A stretch of DNA of 16,339 bases from Bacteroidota bacterium (GCA_027621335.1 JAQCAN010000028.1:1-16339); one strand, 5' to 3'. Shown: positions 1 through 8,681, counted from the stretch's first letter. The notes: a model not told the origin generated them from the sequence alone. Numbers and translations are program-made.

Positions 1-1
1 C

Positions 2-1258
2 GATGGGCTCTGGAAAGCCCCGCACTTCGAGAAGATGCTTTATGACAACGCCCAGCTTCTGTCCTTATACTCCGAAGCCTTCCAAGCGACCAAGAAGCCA
101 CTTTATAAAGATGTCGTTTACGAGACCATCGAGTGGCTTTGCAATGAGATGCTGGACGAGAGCGGAGCCTTTTACTCGGCCTTGGATGCAGATAGTGAGG
201 GAGAAGAAGGAAAATTCTATGTGTGGACCGAGGAGGAACTCAAAACCGTCCTCAAAGAAGACTTCGACCTTGCTGCAGCCTATTACAACGTCAATGCGAA
301 AGGACGATGGGAACATGGGAATTACATCCTCCTGCGATCGATGGATGACGCGGCCTTTGCCAGAGAGCAGGATTTGGAATTGCCAAACTGGATACAATCC
401 AAGGCCAGAGTCAGGGAGACACTTATGGCCAGACGTTCAGAGCGGGTGCGGCCAGGATTGGATGACAAGGCTTTGACGTCATGGAATGCTCTGACGATAA
501 CAGGTCTTGTAGATGCCGGGATGGCGTTCGATGATGATCGATTCATAGAACTTGCCCTGAACACAGGAAACTTCATTTGGGACAAGCAGAGAACAGACCA
601 TGGCGCACTGTACCACAGTTACAAAGGAGGCGTATCCTCTATCAATGGATATCTGGAGGACTATAGCTTCACGGCACAGGCCTTCATCTCACTCTATCAG
701 GCGACCTTGGACGAGACATGGTTGAAGCGGGCGGATGAGCTGCTGTCCTTCTCCATCGAGCATTTCAGAGATGAGCAGACGGGGATGTTCTACTTCACTT
801 CAGATGAAGACCCTCCGCTGATCACTCGCAAATTCGAGATCGATGACAATGTCATCCCCTCTTCAAATTCAAGCTTGGCTCGCGCCCTGCACACCTTGGG
901 AACCCTCTATGAGCGGAAGGAGTGGATCGACATGTCCCTTACCATGTTGAACAATGTGAAGGCCAAGATTCCAGACTATGGCTCAGGGTATTCAAATTGG
1001 GCCATCCTCACACTCCATGAGGTCTATCCCTATTATGAATTGGCGGTGACGGGTCCTGAACCAGAACGACAGGTCATGGAATTCTCGAAGACCTTCATTC
1101 CCAATAAGCTTTTCATGGGAGATACGGATGACAGTTCTGCCATTCCATTGTTGGAATACAAATTCGTAGAAGGCGAAACAATGATCTACGTCTGCGTGAA
1201 TAAGTCGTGTAAGCTTCCTGTGTCTACGGTGGCAGAAGCCTTAGGACAAATCGATTAG
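2..1258 (+). CDS. YyaL/SSP411-type thioredoxin-domain protein (DUF255), C-terminal part
   Basis: The reading frame is already open at base 2, so the gene enters from outside the window; 418 residues remain of a family usually near 680. The missing part would carry the N-terminal thioredoxin-like domain. What is left is the (alpha/alpha) barrel region resembling N-acylglucosamine 2-epimerase and cellobiose epimerase folds. Family hallmarks are visible: PHFEKMLYDNAQLL at the very start, SALDADSEGEEGKFYVWT about 60 residues in, DDKALTSWNAL near the middle, and the C-terminal CVNKSCKLPV typical of the family. The biochemical role is not established; bacterial members are annotated as thioredoxin-domain proteins and the mammalian homologue is SPATA20. 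The first ATG at 35 is internal and should not be taken as the start. The stop overlaps the stop of the convergent tsaB gene. Family assignment is secure; function is not. Confidence 0.93.
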   Translation, partial: DGLWKAPHFEKMLYDNAQLLSLYSEAFQATKKPLYKDVVYETIEWLCNEMLDESGAFYSALDADSEGEEGKFYVWTEEELKTVLKEDFDLAAAYYNVNAKGRWEHGNYILLRSMDDAAFAREQDLELPNWIQSKARVRETLMARRSERVRPGLDDKALTSWNALTITGLVDAGMAFDDDRFIELALNTGNFIWDKQRTDHGALYHSYKGGVSSINGYLEDYSFTAQAFISLYQATLDETWLKRADELLSFSIEHFRDEQTGMFYFTSDEDPPLITRKFEIDDNVIPSSNSSLARALHTLGTLYERKEWIDMSLTMLNNVKAKIPDYGSGYSNWAILTLHEVYPYYELAVTGPEPERQVMEFSKTFIPNKLFMGDTDDSSAIPLLEYKFVEGETMIYVCVNKSCKLPVSTVAEALGQID

Positions 1259-1950
1259 ACCATTTTCTTGGGGGGCTTGGCGATGAAATCCTTCAGATAG
1301 AAGGGCTCGAAGTAGGCCACATCCTCGAACTTCTTGGAGTCAAAGGCCTTTTGAGCCAATCTCGCCATGGATTCTGCACCTGGTATGATGTCCTTGATAA
1401 AGTGCGAGTTGGCGGATACCTCGAGCAGTTGCCGGCACTTCTCCATCCCATCCCCAAAGAAATAGACTGGGCCTTTTCCCAACTCCTCCATGAAGGCATC
1501 TTCCTCTATGACTTTGGCCTCACAGGGGGAGACCTCGGAAAGGTCCCTGCTATACGCTGCCGTGTAGACTTCCATTCTCCTGGCATCCAGCATGGGCCTT
1601 AGGATTGCATTGGTTGGAAGTCGTTCGAGCTGAAGTGCATGGGCACACATGACCTGCATCGTGGGGAGACTGATCAAAGGGATGTCCATAGCATAACATA
1701 GCCCCTTCGCTGCGCTCACTCCGATACGAAGACCGGTAAAAGAGCCAGGACCTTTGCCGATGGCCACTGCATCTAGGTCCTTCCAGTCTTGACCTGCCTC
1801 GGACATGGTTGCCTGCATGAGGACATGCAGTTGCTCAGCATGAGAGAAGCCTTCTTCATGAATAGCCCGCTGCGCAATGACCTCACCATTGACAGCGAGG
1901 CTGACGGTACAGGCCTTGGTGGAGGTATCCGTGGAGAGGATGAGACTCAT
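1255..1950 (-). CDS. tsaB: tRNA threonylcarbamoyladenosine biosynthesis protein TsaB
   Basis: TsaB is the non-catalytic partner of TsaD in the cytoplasmic TsaB-TsaD-TsaE complex, which transfers the threonylcarbamoyl group to A37 of ANN-decoding tRNAs. The 231 residues show the ASKHA/actin-like N-terminal strand (ILSTDTSTKACTVSLA, residues 4-19), the loop GPGSFTGLRIG (67-77) that is nearly invariant in TsaB and TsaD, and the C-terminal VAYFEPFYLKDF that I associate with Bacteroidota TsaB. Its length is normal for the family. The ATG overlaps the stop of the upstream efflux adaptor in an ATGA arrangement, so translation is probably coupled. The gene ends a ten-gene codirectional run and its TAA overlaps the stop of the opposing YyaL-type gene. 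Confidence 0.95.
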   Translation of the reverse strand: MSLILSTDTSTKACTVSLAVNGEVIAQRAIHEEGFSHAEQLHVLMQATMSEAGQDWKDLDAVAIGKGPGSFTGLRIGVSAAKGLCYAMDIPLISLPTMQVMCAHALQLERLPTNAILRPMLDARRMEVYTAAYSRDLSEVSPCEAKVIEEDAFMEELGKGPVYFFGDGMEKCRQLLEVSANSHFIKDIIPGAESMARLAQKAFDSKKFEDVAYFEPFYLKDFIAKPPKKMV

Positions 1951-3266
1951 TTCTCGTCCTCCTTGTCCTCATCCTTGGAGAGTTCTACTTTACTGCCTTC
2001 TTCCAGTTCTCTTGAAACTGTCGCATAAGGGCCCGTGATGACTTCTTCCCCTTCCTTCAAGCCTGAAACGATCTCTATATAGCGGTTATCTTGGATGCCT
2101 GTGGTCACAGGGCGTATCTTGGCTTCACCATCGACATATAGGAATACGCACTCTATCGGATCGTTCTCTTCAGGATTTGCCTCTGCCTCTTTCTTTCGCT
2201 CTCGCCTCTCCTTGAAGCTTTCCACCTTGGTGGTATCCGTCCGGGTGGTGACAGCTTCAATGGGGATGCAGAGCACTCCCTTCTTGGAATCCGTATTCAT
2301 CTCAACAGTCGCGGACATTCCCGTTCTGAATGGATTGCTCATGGCATCTCCTTCTTTCATTAGGTCGGCATAAGAAGAAGGGAGGATGCGGATCTTCACA
2401 GAGAAATTGGTCACTTGATCCGTGCTCATCATCCCACTGTTATTGGCAGCATTGGAGATCTCCGTCACCAGACCGATGAATTTCCTATCGAGATAGGCGT
2501 CCACTTCGATGAAGGCCGTATCGTTCATAGAGACCCTGACGATGTCACTCTCATTGACTTCCACATCCACTTCCATGAGGTCCAACTTGGAAACACGCAT
2601 GAGTTCAGTACCTATGGTCTGTATGGTACCCAAAACCGTTTCTCCCTCCTCTACCTGCAATGCGGTGATGATTCCATCATTAGGGGCATAGATCATTGTG
2701 CGGCCGAGATTATCGCGTGCTTCTTTCTCTGTAGCCTCCCCACTGCGCACAGAATACATGGCAGCACTGACAGCCTCATTGGCAGCAGAGCGTTCCGCCT
2801 CGGAGACTAGGAAATTGGCCTCCGCTTGGTCCATTTCGGCTTGGGAGATGACCCCCTGAGAGAAGAGGTCCTTGGTGCGGTCATACATCTTCTTCTGATT
2901 TGTGAACTGTGCCTCCGCCTGGACCGACCGCGCCCTTGCACTGGCATAATTCGCGCGCATGTTGTTCAATGATGCCGTTGAACGGCTTAAGCTTGCTTCC
3001 AGCAGGTCCGGATTCAAGGTGATCAAGAGGTCGCCCTTTTTCACCTCATCCCCTTCTTTCACATGCACCATCATGACTTTCCCTGAGACCTCAGGGCTGA
3101 TCTTCACATCGATCTCAGGCTGGATCTTTCCGTTGGCAGAGACCGATTCGGTGATGTTCCGTTTCTGTACGCTATCCGTTTTCACGCCTTTCACATTGCC
3201 TTTATTACAGGCACCGAGCAGCAAAAGGGCTGCTACGATGAAGAGAAGAATGGACTTATTGGTCAT
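1947..3266 (-). CDS. Efflux periplasmic adaptor lipoprotein (HlyD/MacA-type membrane fusion protein)
   Basis: This adaptor would bridge an inner-membrane pump to a TolC-type channel. It begins with a lipoprotein signal: a hydrophobic stretch ending in the lipobox LGAC, with Cys20 as the lipidated residue. The domains follow the usual order. A biotinyl-lipoyl-like half-motif (ISPEVSGKVMMVHVKEGDEVKKGD, about 56-79) comes first, then an alpha-helical hairpin rich in Ala, Gln, Glu and Arg (about 87-187). The second lipoyl half and beta-barrel start at IYAPNDGIITALQVEEGE (about 192-209), and a membrane-proximal domain ends near residue 430. Residues 343-370 form a charged insert, and the last dozen residues are almost all acidic or Lys. 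It lies 10 bases after the TolC-family gene and overlaps tsaB by 4 bases. Whether it serves an ABC (MacB) or RND pump cannot be decided, because no pump gene is present. The substrate is unknown. Confidence 0.92.
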   Translation of the reverse strand: MTNKSILLFIVAALLLLGACNKGNVKGVKTDSVQKRNITESVSANGKIQPEIDVKISPEVSGKVMMVHVKEGDEVKKGDLLITLNPDLLEASLSRSTASLNNMRANYASARARSVQAEAQFTNQKKMYDRTKDLFSQGVISQAEMDQAEANFLVSEAERSAANEAVSAAMYSVRSGEATEKEARDNLGRTMIYAPNDGIITALQVEEGETVLGTIQTIGTELMRVSKLDLMEVDVEVNESDIVRVSMNDTAFIEVDAYLDRKFIGLVTEISNAANNSGMMSTDQVTNFSVKIRILPSSYADLMKEGDAMSNPFRTGMSATVEMNTDSKKGVLCIPIEAVTTRTDTTKVESFKERRERKKEAEANPEENDPIECVFLYVDGEAKIRPVTTGIQDNRYIEIVSGLKEGEEVITGPYATVSRELEEGSKVELSKDEDKEDEK

Positions 3267-3276
3267 GGTCGGTGGA

Positions 3277-4728
3277 TTATAGGTCGATGGCTTTACCCAT
3301 ATAGAAATCGATGATGGTCAGCCGAAAGATGAGGTCATAGTGGGCGCGGATGACCTGAGTCTCTGTGATGGCCATTCGGGATTTAGCGTCATTGAATTCC
3401 ACAGGGTTGATCATCTGCTGTTCGAATCTGCGCTCGGCATTCTCGAAATTGAGACGCATGGCTTCCTCTGAACGCAAAGCCGCCTCATAGCTGCGTCTAG
3501 CGGCTACCGCATCAGCATGGGCCTGCTGAACATCTTGGAGGAGCTGGTTCGAGACCCCTTGTTTCCTCAGCAAAGCGTCCTGATAGTTCAATTTGGCGCG
3601 TTCCACATCTGAACTCGCTTGTAGCTGATTGAATATGGGAATGTTAAGCCTCAAGCTTAAGCTCTGATTGAAATTGTCATCCAATTGGTCATTGAAGGAC
3701 TTCGTTTGGAAATCTGCAAAACTGATGTCAGGGCTGACGACCTCTTGCCCCGTTCCCTCCACTATTCCGATGGTCTGGGACTCTATGATAGGATCCCCGA
3801 TAGGAATCAGGTTATTCCCCGAATATCCCGAACCCAACGAACCGTTCACTGTAATATTCGGGCTGCGGCTTCCACGGGCGATATCCAGACCTACGTCACT
3901 GCTCTGGATCTGGAGTTCAGCTGATTTGACTTCAGGGAGATGGCTGCTGGCGGTAGCATAGATGACCAATGGATTAGGAATCTCCTTATCTATAACGAAA
4001 CTCTCCATGTCTGGAGCATTCAGCTCGAATCCGGCCAATTCTTCAGGCGTGAGAAGGAGGAGAGTACCCAGATTCAGACGGCTGATGATCAAGGCGTTCT
4101 CGGCATTGGTCAAAGCCAATTCATCATTGGCCAGTTGCGACTGTAGGTCATAAAGGCTATTTAAGGCGGATTGCCCAACATCCACCATGCGCTGCATGCG
4201 ATCCACTTGCCTTCTTGAGATGGCCACCTGCTCTTCGGAAGCAGCCACTTGTTCTTGATTTAGTAGGATTGACAGGAAGGACTGTGCGACAAAGAGGGAG
4301 ATGTCATTCTTGACCTTTCTGAGGTCTTCCTCACTGGACTTCAGATTGACCCTGGCCTGTTTGATGTTATTCTGTATCGTGAATCCATTGAATAAAGTCA
4401 CTTGACTGGACAAGAAGAGGTTGTTATTCCTCACCCTATCTGTGGCGAATTCATTGGTGAAGGGGTCAATGGTCTGTCCCCAGTTATACCCATGTGTGGC
4501 ACCCGCATTCAGGCTAGGAAGCAATTGATACTTGCCTTGCTTCAGGTCGATGGCCCTGAGGTCTTGGTTCAACTCACCTCGGCTGATGTCCACATTGCGC
4601 TCCCATGCAGTGAGCACACAGCGCCTTAGAGTCCATGTGTCCTGTGAATGAAGGGCCATTCCAAGCAGAAGACTGGTCAATAGGATTAGGGATCTGGAAT
4701 TCAAGGGCAGGGGCTTTGGTTTAACCAT
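3277..4728 (-). CDS. TolC-family outer membrane efflux protein
   Basis: This would be the outer-membrane exit channel of a tripartite efflux or type I export system. The 483 residues begin with a Sec signal peptide (basic MVKPKPLPLNSR followed by the hydrophobic LILLTSLLLGMA). Two outer-membrane efflux protein (OEP) repeats follow, roughly 30-230 and 260-475, made of long amphipathic helices rich in Gln, Ala, Glu and Arg. The second repeat is recognisable from SLRLNIPIFNQLQA, ANLNYQDAL-like helix spacing, and the family-typical ending where NAERRFEQQMINPVEFNDAK leads to the last helix. This is a normal TolC length. It is the first gene of the TolC-adaptor-tsaB group; the 99 bases upstream contain an operator-like inverted repeat. 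No pump subunit is next to it. Confidence 0.93.
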   Translation of the reverse strand: MVKPKPLPLNSRSLILLTSLLLGMALHSQDTWTLRRCVLTAWERNVDISRGELNQDLRAIDLKQGKYQLLPSLNAGATHGYNWGQTIDPFTNEFATDRVRNNNLFLSSQVTLFNGFTIQNNIKQARVNLKSSEEDLRKVKNDISLFVAQSFLSILLNQEQVAASEEQVAISRRQVDRMQRMVDVGQSALNSLYDLQSQLANDELALTNAENALIISRLNLGTLLLLTPEELAGFELNAPDMESFVIDKEIPNPLVIYATASSHLPEVKSAELQIQSSDVGLDIARGSRSPNITVNGSLGSGYSGNNLIPIGDPIIESQTIGIVEGTGQEVVSPDISFADFQTKSFNDQLDDNFNQSLSLRLNIPIFNQLQASSDVERAKLNYQDALLRKQGVSNQLLQDVQQAHADAVAARRSYEAALRSEEAMRLNFENAERRFEQQMINPVEFNDAKSRMAITETQVIRAHYDLIFRLTIIDFYMGKAIDL

Positions 4729-4810
4729 GCTAATTTAAGCAAGCGCGCGGAGTGTAGGTCTTTGCAGGGATAAACGGTGACGTCCCTCAATAGACGGAGA
4801 ATACTTGGCC

Positions 4811-4822
4811 TTACAGATGTAA
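4811..4822. promoter_or_regulatory. Short inverted repeat upstream of the efflux genes, possible operator
   Basis: The bases TTACA-GA-TGTAA form a perfect 5-bp inverted repeat with a 2-base spacer. It lies in the 99-base gap between the small membrane gene and the TolC-family gene, about 83-94 bases ahead of the TolC start. Efflux operons are often controlled by TetR- or MarR-type repressors that bind short dyads, but no regulator gene is in the window and a 12-base dyad can arise by chance. I see no TAnnTTTG promoter element in this gap. Confidence 0.2.
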
Positions 4823-4827
4823 ACCTT

Positions 4828-5193
4828 TCAGGACCTAGGTTTAAGATATAGGCTTCGGAAATGAAGAGGAAGGAAACCTATTACGAAAAGAGCGGTTGCG
4901 ATAGCCAATAACACCCCAGCACCTTGAAAATGACTGTATTCCAAGATGGCAGAAAGAGAAGCAATTAGGGCGGCACTGATACCTAGTGCGAATTTTACTT
5001 TTTCTGCCTGGGAACGCTCAATAGAATCGCGATAAATTTCCAAGGCCAACATAGGTGTGAAGATCAGACCGAAACCGATAGCCCCTCCTATTGATAGTTT
5101 GAAAGCACCAGGCAGATGAAGGACACCGAAGGTCCATCCGGTGCAAAAGGCCATCGCGCCAAGTAGACCTATGAGGTAGATGATTTTTTTCAT
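4828..5193 (-). CDS. Small four-helix membrane protein with GldL-like HLPGA motif
   Basis: The product has 121 residues and about four predicted membrane helices (roughly 4-22, 33-51, 68-86 and 92-112), with a short charged loop (RDSIERSQAEK, 55-65) between the two pairs. The first pair carries HLPGA at 26-30. This resembles the K-x-L-H-(W/L)-P-G-A signature at the start of GldL, the inner-membrane motor component of T9SS and gliding, and of other small Bacteroidota membrane proteins. The long C-terminal cytoplasmic part of GldL is absent, so this is not GldL itself. The second half looks like a degenerate copy of the first (H26/H88, G29/G91, A30/A92, L33/L95, F41/F103, F45/F107, P47/P109). 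It sits 55 bases after cysS. No function can be assigned. Confidence 0.82.
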   Translation of the reverse strand: MKKIIYLIGLLGAMAFCTGWTFGVLHLPGAFKLSIGGAIGFGLIFTPMLALEIYRDSIERSQAEKVKFALGISAALIASLSAILEYSHFQGAGVLLAIATALFVIGFLPLHFRSLYLKPRS

Positions 5194-5248
5194 GGGTAAA
5201 GGACGAGCAATTTACATCAATACATACATTACCCTGAAGTCCTGGACA

Positions 5249-6715
5249 TCAGCCTTTCGACCAAGAGGTCCCTTCAGGACCATCCTTGAGCTGTACATGA
5301 AGCTCAGCCAATCGGTCTCTTATCCCATCGGAAAGCGCAAAATCCTTATTCACTCTGGCTTCTTTTCGCATAGCGATGAGCATCTGGATGAGACCTTCCT
5401 CCAGCGAGGCATCGGTTCCTGCACTACCTTCTTCACGAAGCCCCATCACGGTGAAGAGATAGTCATACATCAGCTGTGTCAATCCCTTTTTCGAGTATTC
5501 ATCGATGGTCTGCTGACCTGCCTTGACCAAGTTGACAGCCTTTACGGCATCGAACAGGACTCCGATGAGCACAGGAGTGTTGAAGTCATCATTCATGGCC
5601 TCTTGGCATCGCTTCCTTAGAGCGTCCACATCCACTTCATTACTATCGGACGCCTTGATGTCTAGAAGGTCCTTCCAGCCGGTCATCATTCGCTGGTGGG
5701 CCTTCTCTGCAGCTTGAAGGGCTGTATTCGAGAAGTCAAGGGTGCTGCTGTAATGCCCCATGAGCATGAAGAAGCGCACAGCCATGGCACTGTAGCCCTT
5801 GTCCAAAAGTTTATGATCCCCAGTAAGGAGTTCTTCGGGAGTAAAGCCATTGCCCTCGGACTTGGACATCTTTCGTCCATTCACAGTAAGCATATTGGTA
5901 TGCAACCAATAATTCACTGGTTTCATACCGATGGCTCCTTTGTGCTGGGCGATCTCACATTCATGGTGCGGGAACTTCAGGTCCATTCCTCCACCATGGA
6001 TATCAAAGGTGTCTCCCAGATATTTCCTGCTCATCACGGAGCATTCCAGATGCCAACCTGGGAATCCCATACCCCATGGGGAATTCCATTTCATGATGTG
6101 CTCGGGTTCTGCCCTTTTCCATAGGGCGAAATCCAAGCTATTCTTCTTGTCCTCCTGACCATCCAATTCGCGGGTATTGTGGATGAGATCCTCCAGTTTA
6201 CGCCCTGAGAGCTCACCATAGGGTTCATGCTCAGCATACGTGAGCACATCGAAGTAAACTGAGCCATTCTTCTCATAGGCCAAGCCTTTGTTTATCAAGG
6301 TCGCAGTCATCTCTATCTGCTCGATGATATGGGCCGTGGCCGTAGGTTCGATGCTGGGATTCTGAATGTTGAACAGTCGCATCACATCATGGAAGCCGTT
6401 CGTATAGCGCTGGACCACTTCCATTGGCTCCAGATTCTCCAATCGGGCCTTCTTTCCGATCTTGTCCTCCCCTTCATCCACATCACCTACGAGGTGCCCA
6501 ACATCAGTGATGTTCCTCACATAGCGGACCTTATAACCAAGAAATTTGAGATAACGGAAGATGACATCAAATGACATGAAGGTCCTCACATTGCCTAGAT
6601 GTACATCAGAGTAAACGGTAGGTCCGCAGACATACAGGCCCACATGGCCTTCAACGATAGGCACGAATCGTTCCTTCTCCCCGCTCAGGGTGTTCTGAAT
6701 GTGTAGCTCTTCCAT
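5249..6715 (-). CDS. cysS: Cysteinyl-tRNA synthetase
   Basis: This cytoplasmic class I synthetase charges tRNA-Cys with cysteine. The 488-residue length is normal. The HIGH-type signature is HLGN at 39-42 and the KMSKS loop is 282-286. The zinc site that selects cysteine is intact: Cys30, Cys225, His250 and Glu254, with the same 25-residue spacing between the second and third ligands as in the E. coli enzyme. The chosen ATG gives the normal N-terminus ([14 protein letters not shown]). The C-terminal helical region and the small anticodon-binding end ([22 protein letters not shown]) are complete. It follows the MORN-repeat gene by 51 bases on the same strand and may be cotranscribed. Confidence 0.98.
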   Translation of the reverse strand: MEELHIQNTLSGEKERFVPIVEGHVGLYVCGPTVYSDVHLGNVRTFMSFDVIFRYLKFLGYKVRYVRNITDVGHLVGDVDEGEDKIGKKARLENLEPMEVVQRYTNGFHDVMRLFNIQNPSIEPTATAHIIEQIEMTATLINKGLAYEKNGSVYFDVLTYAEHEPYGELSGRKLEDLIHNTRELDGQEDKKNSLDFALWKRAEPEHIMKWNSPWGMGFPGWHLECSVMSRKYLGDTFDIHGGGMDLKFPHHECEIAQHKGAIGMKPVNYWLHTNMLTVNGRKMSKSEGNGFTPEELLTGDHKLLDKGYSAMAVRFFMLMGHYSSTLDFSNTALQAAEKAHQRMMTGWKDLLDIKASDSNEVDVDALRKRCQEAMNDDFNTPVLIGVLFDAVKAVNLVKAGQQTIDEYSKKGLTQLMYDYLFTVMGLREEGSAGTDASLEEGLIQMLIAMRKEARVNKDFALSDGIRDRLAELHVQLKDGPEGTSWSKG

Positions 6716-6766
6716 GGAGCAAAGAAAAGACTTTGAACTATTGGATGAATAGAGGCACAGGATGTA

Positions 6767-7642
6767 TCAAGGGGCCTCTTCCAATGGGGCATATCCTACC
6801 AATTTGCCGGACTTGTACACCTCGATCTGCTCAAGGATTCCATTGTCGTCATACCGATACCAGCGGCCATTCCATAGACGACCATTCTTGAAGTAGCCTT
6901 TCTGTGAGATGAGTTTATCCTTGTTATAGAGGATATTATCACCTGTCGCCTTGAAGAGGCTCAGGTTGGGTTTGTCTTCCTTCACAACGGGACTTGGCTT
7001 GGGCTCCACGGCTACATGTTCTTCCAGCACTACGTTCTCAGCGACCATTTTAAAGGTCTTCACCGTGGCTTCGTTCATCTTGCCACCGATGAATTCCTTG
7101 GTCTCTTTTAGGTCGCCATTCGGATAATAGCGCTTCATGACGCCTTCTTCACGGCCATTCACGATGTCCACCACCAACTCTTGTTTTCCGTTCTCGTGAT
7201 AGTAGTATTGGGTGCCATTTCGAACGCCATTCTTATCGAAGTAGAAGGCTTGGGAGCGGACACCATTTGGATGGAAGCGCTCGAAATCGTCTATATTCTT
7301 GTTGTAGGACCAAGTTCCTCGTTCTTCAAGGATTCCGGTCTTATAGTAAGTGTTATAGGGACCATTCGGAATATTATTCTGGTAGGTGATCTCACTCTGA
7401 AGCTTGCCATTGGTATGGTAACGCTTCCAAAGGCCTTGTTTCTTATTGGCTTCATAGCCGCCTTCTTCGATGACTTGGTCGGTGGCGTATCCTTGGGTGG
7501 GTTTCATGGAGCCTTTGATGATCCAGTAGCCCGTTCTGCGACCTTGGGCATCTAAGGCGTTCACGTCCTCGGCACTGGCTAGGCTCGATACGCTTATTGC
7601 TAGGAAAAGCAACATAAACAGACTGGAAATACACTTCTTCAT
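6767..7642 (-). CDS. Secreted MORN_2-repeat protein (YwqK-like)
   Basis: I chose the ATG at 7642 (291 residues), because it gives a clean Sec signal peptide (MKKCISSLFMLLFLAISV, likely cleaved after LASA near residue 24). An in-frame GTG two codons upstream is possible. The mature part holds a series of short repeats of the type (G)xWkrYhxNGkLqxE: at GLWKRYHTNGKLQSE, GPYNTYYKTGILEE, DDFERFHPNGVRSQ, GTQYYYHENGKQEL, GVMKRYYPNGDLKE and, after an acidic/proline linker, GRWYRYDDNGILEQ. This is the MORN_2 pattern that databases often label 'toxin-antitoxin system YwqK family antitoxin'. The signal peptide argues for an envelope or periplasmic location, so the antitoxin label should not be taken as a function. 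It lies between a threonine dehydrogenase gene (64 bases upstream) and cysS. Confidence 0.88.
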   Translation of the reverse strand: MKKCISSLFMLLFLAISVSSLASAEDVNALDAQGRRTGYWIIKGSMKPTQGYATDQVIEEGGYEANKKQGLWKRYHTNGKLQSEITYQNNIPNGPYNTYYKTGILEERGTWSYNKNIDDFERFHPNGVRSQAFYFDKNGVRNGTQYYYHENGKQELVVDIVNGREEGVMKRYYPNGDLKETKEFIGGKMNEATVKTFKMVAENVVLEEHVAVEPKPSPVVKEDKPNLSLFKATGDNILYNKDKLISQKGYFKNGRLWNGRWYRYDDNGILEQIEVYKSGKLVGYAPLEEAP

Positions 7643-7706
7643 CCTCACTGATTCACTTCACTTGAGCGTAAACTTTGGTGCTTTGTACGTGATCAGGAGG
7701 CGATGG

Positions 7707-8651
7707 TTACACCTTTGACAAAGATTTATTTCCTTCTAGCATGAGGGCGACCATGGAACTGAGGTTGGTCTTTGGAGACCAATTCCAATCCGCTCTGGCA
7801 GCACTGTCATCAATACTTTCAGGCCATGAGGCAGCAATTTCATCCCGGAAATCTGGCTCATAGCTGATTTGGAAGTTGGGAATAAGGACCTTGATCTCCT
7901 TGGCCAACTGCTCGGGAGAAAAGCTTAAAGAGGCCAGATTATAGGGCACATAAGTCTTTAATTGCTCCTTAGGGGCATCCATGAGCTGGAGGGTGGCCGC
8001 AATGGCATCGTCCATATACATCATTGGCAGGGTCCGTTCTGCTGACAGGAAACAAGTGAACTGACCCTCATGCACAGCTTTGGTAAAAATGTCCACCGCG
8101 TAGTCGGTGGTGCCTCCTCCCGGGGCACTCTTATACCCTATGAGTCCAGGATAACGCAGGGTTCGTACGTCTACCCCATATCGTCTTTGGTAATAGGCAC
8201 ACCATTGTTCTCCGGCCAGTTTGCTTATGCCATAGACCGTGGTGGGCTCCAAGATGCCATGTTGAGGCGTCATGACATGTTCTGAGTTAGGCCCGAAGAC
8301 CGCGATCGTGCTGGGCCAGAAGAGTTTTTTTATCAGTCCCTCTTTGGCCAGGTCCAGAGTGATGAATAGGCTGGTCATATTAAGCCCCCAGGCTTTATCC
8401 GGCATCTTTTCAGCGGTGGCAGAGAGCATGGCGGCCATGAGGTAGATGGTATCCACATCATTCTCCTTGACAATAGCATGGATGGCCGTTTTGTCCATCG
8501 CATCGAGAATATGGAAAGGACCCTCTATTGGGCTTTTGGGTTCCTTGAGGTCTGAGGCGATGATGTTCTCCTTGCCATATTTCGCCCTTAGTGCCGAGAG
8601 CAATTCCGTACCTACTTGGCCATTGGATCCTATGATCAGTTGTTTTCCCAT
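7707..8651 (-). CDS. SDR-type L-threonine 3-dehydrogenase (NAD-dependent epimerase/dehydratase family)
   Basis: The likely reaction is oxidation of L-threonine with NAD+ to L-2-amino-3-ketobutyrate in the cytoplasm. The 314 residues have the extended-SDR layout: the nucleotide-binding GSNGQVG (8-14), Asp34 closing the second strand, catalytic Ser114 in WPSTIAVFG, and the YxxxK pair Tyr140/Lys144. The segment PGGGTTDYAVDIF (177-189) is characteristic of the SDR-type threonine dehydrogenases of Bacteroidota and separates them from UDP-sugar epimerases. The partner 2-amino-3-ketobutyrate CoA ligase (kbl) is not in the window. The gene starts 30 bases after udk and is probably part of the same transcript. 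Confidence is high for the fold and fairly high for the substrate. Confidence 0.9.
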   Translation of the reverse strand: MGKQLIIGSNGQVGTELLSALRAKYGKENIIASDLKEPKSPIEGPFHILDAMDKTAIHAIVKENDVDTIYLMAAMLSATAEKMPDKAWGLNMTSLFITLDLAKEGLIKKLFWPSTIAVFGPNSEHVMTPQHGILEPTTVYGISKLAGEQWCAYYQRRYGVDVRTLRYPGLIGYKSAPGGGTTDYAVDIFTKAVHEGQFTCFLSAERTLPMMYMDDAIAATLQLMDAPKEQLKTYVPYNLASLSFSPEQLAKEIKVLIPNFQISYEPDFRDEIAASWPESIDDSAARADWNWSPKTNLSSMVALMLEGNKSLSKV

Positions 8652-8681
8652 TAAGGTTGTTGCGTTAGCACCAAGACGTAC

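Noticed and set aside
4821..4842. Inverted repeat AAACCT/AGGTTT as a terminator for the small membrane gene
   Set aside because: The stem is only 6 AT-rich pairs with a 10-base loop, overlaps the gene's end, and has no following T-run on the minus strand.
5180..6158. Several plus-strand open frames across cysS and the small membrane gene start
   Set aside because: All lie antisense to cysS, whose motifs and length are complete, and none shows a family motif.
7181..7555. A 124-codon plus-strand open frame antisense to the MORN-repeat gene, with a hydrophobic membrane-like translation
   Set aside because: It is the exact complement of a repeat-rich gene with clear family motifs. The hydrophobicity follows from Lys/Asn/Tyr codons read backwards, and it has no recognisable domain.
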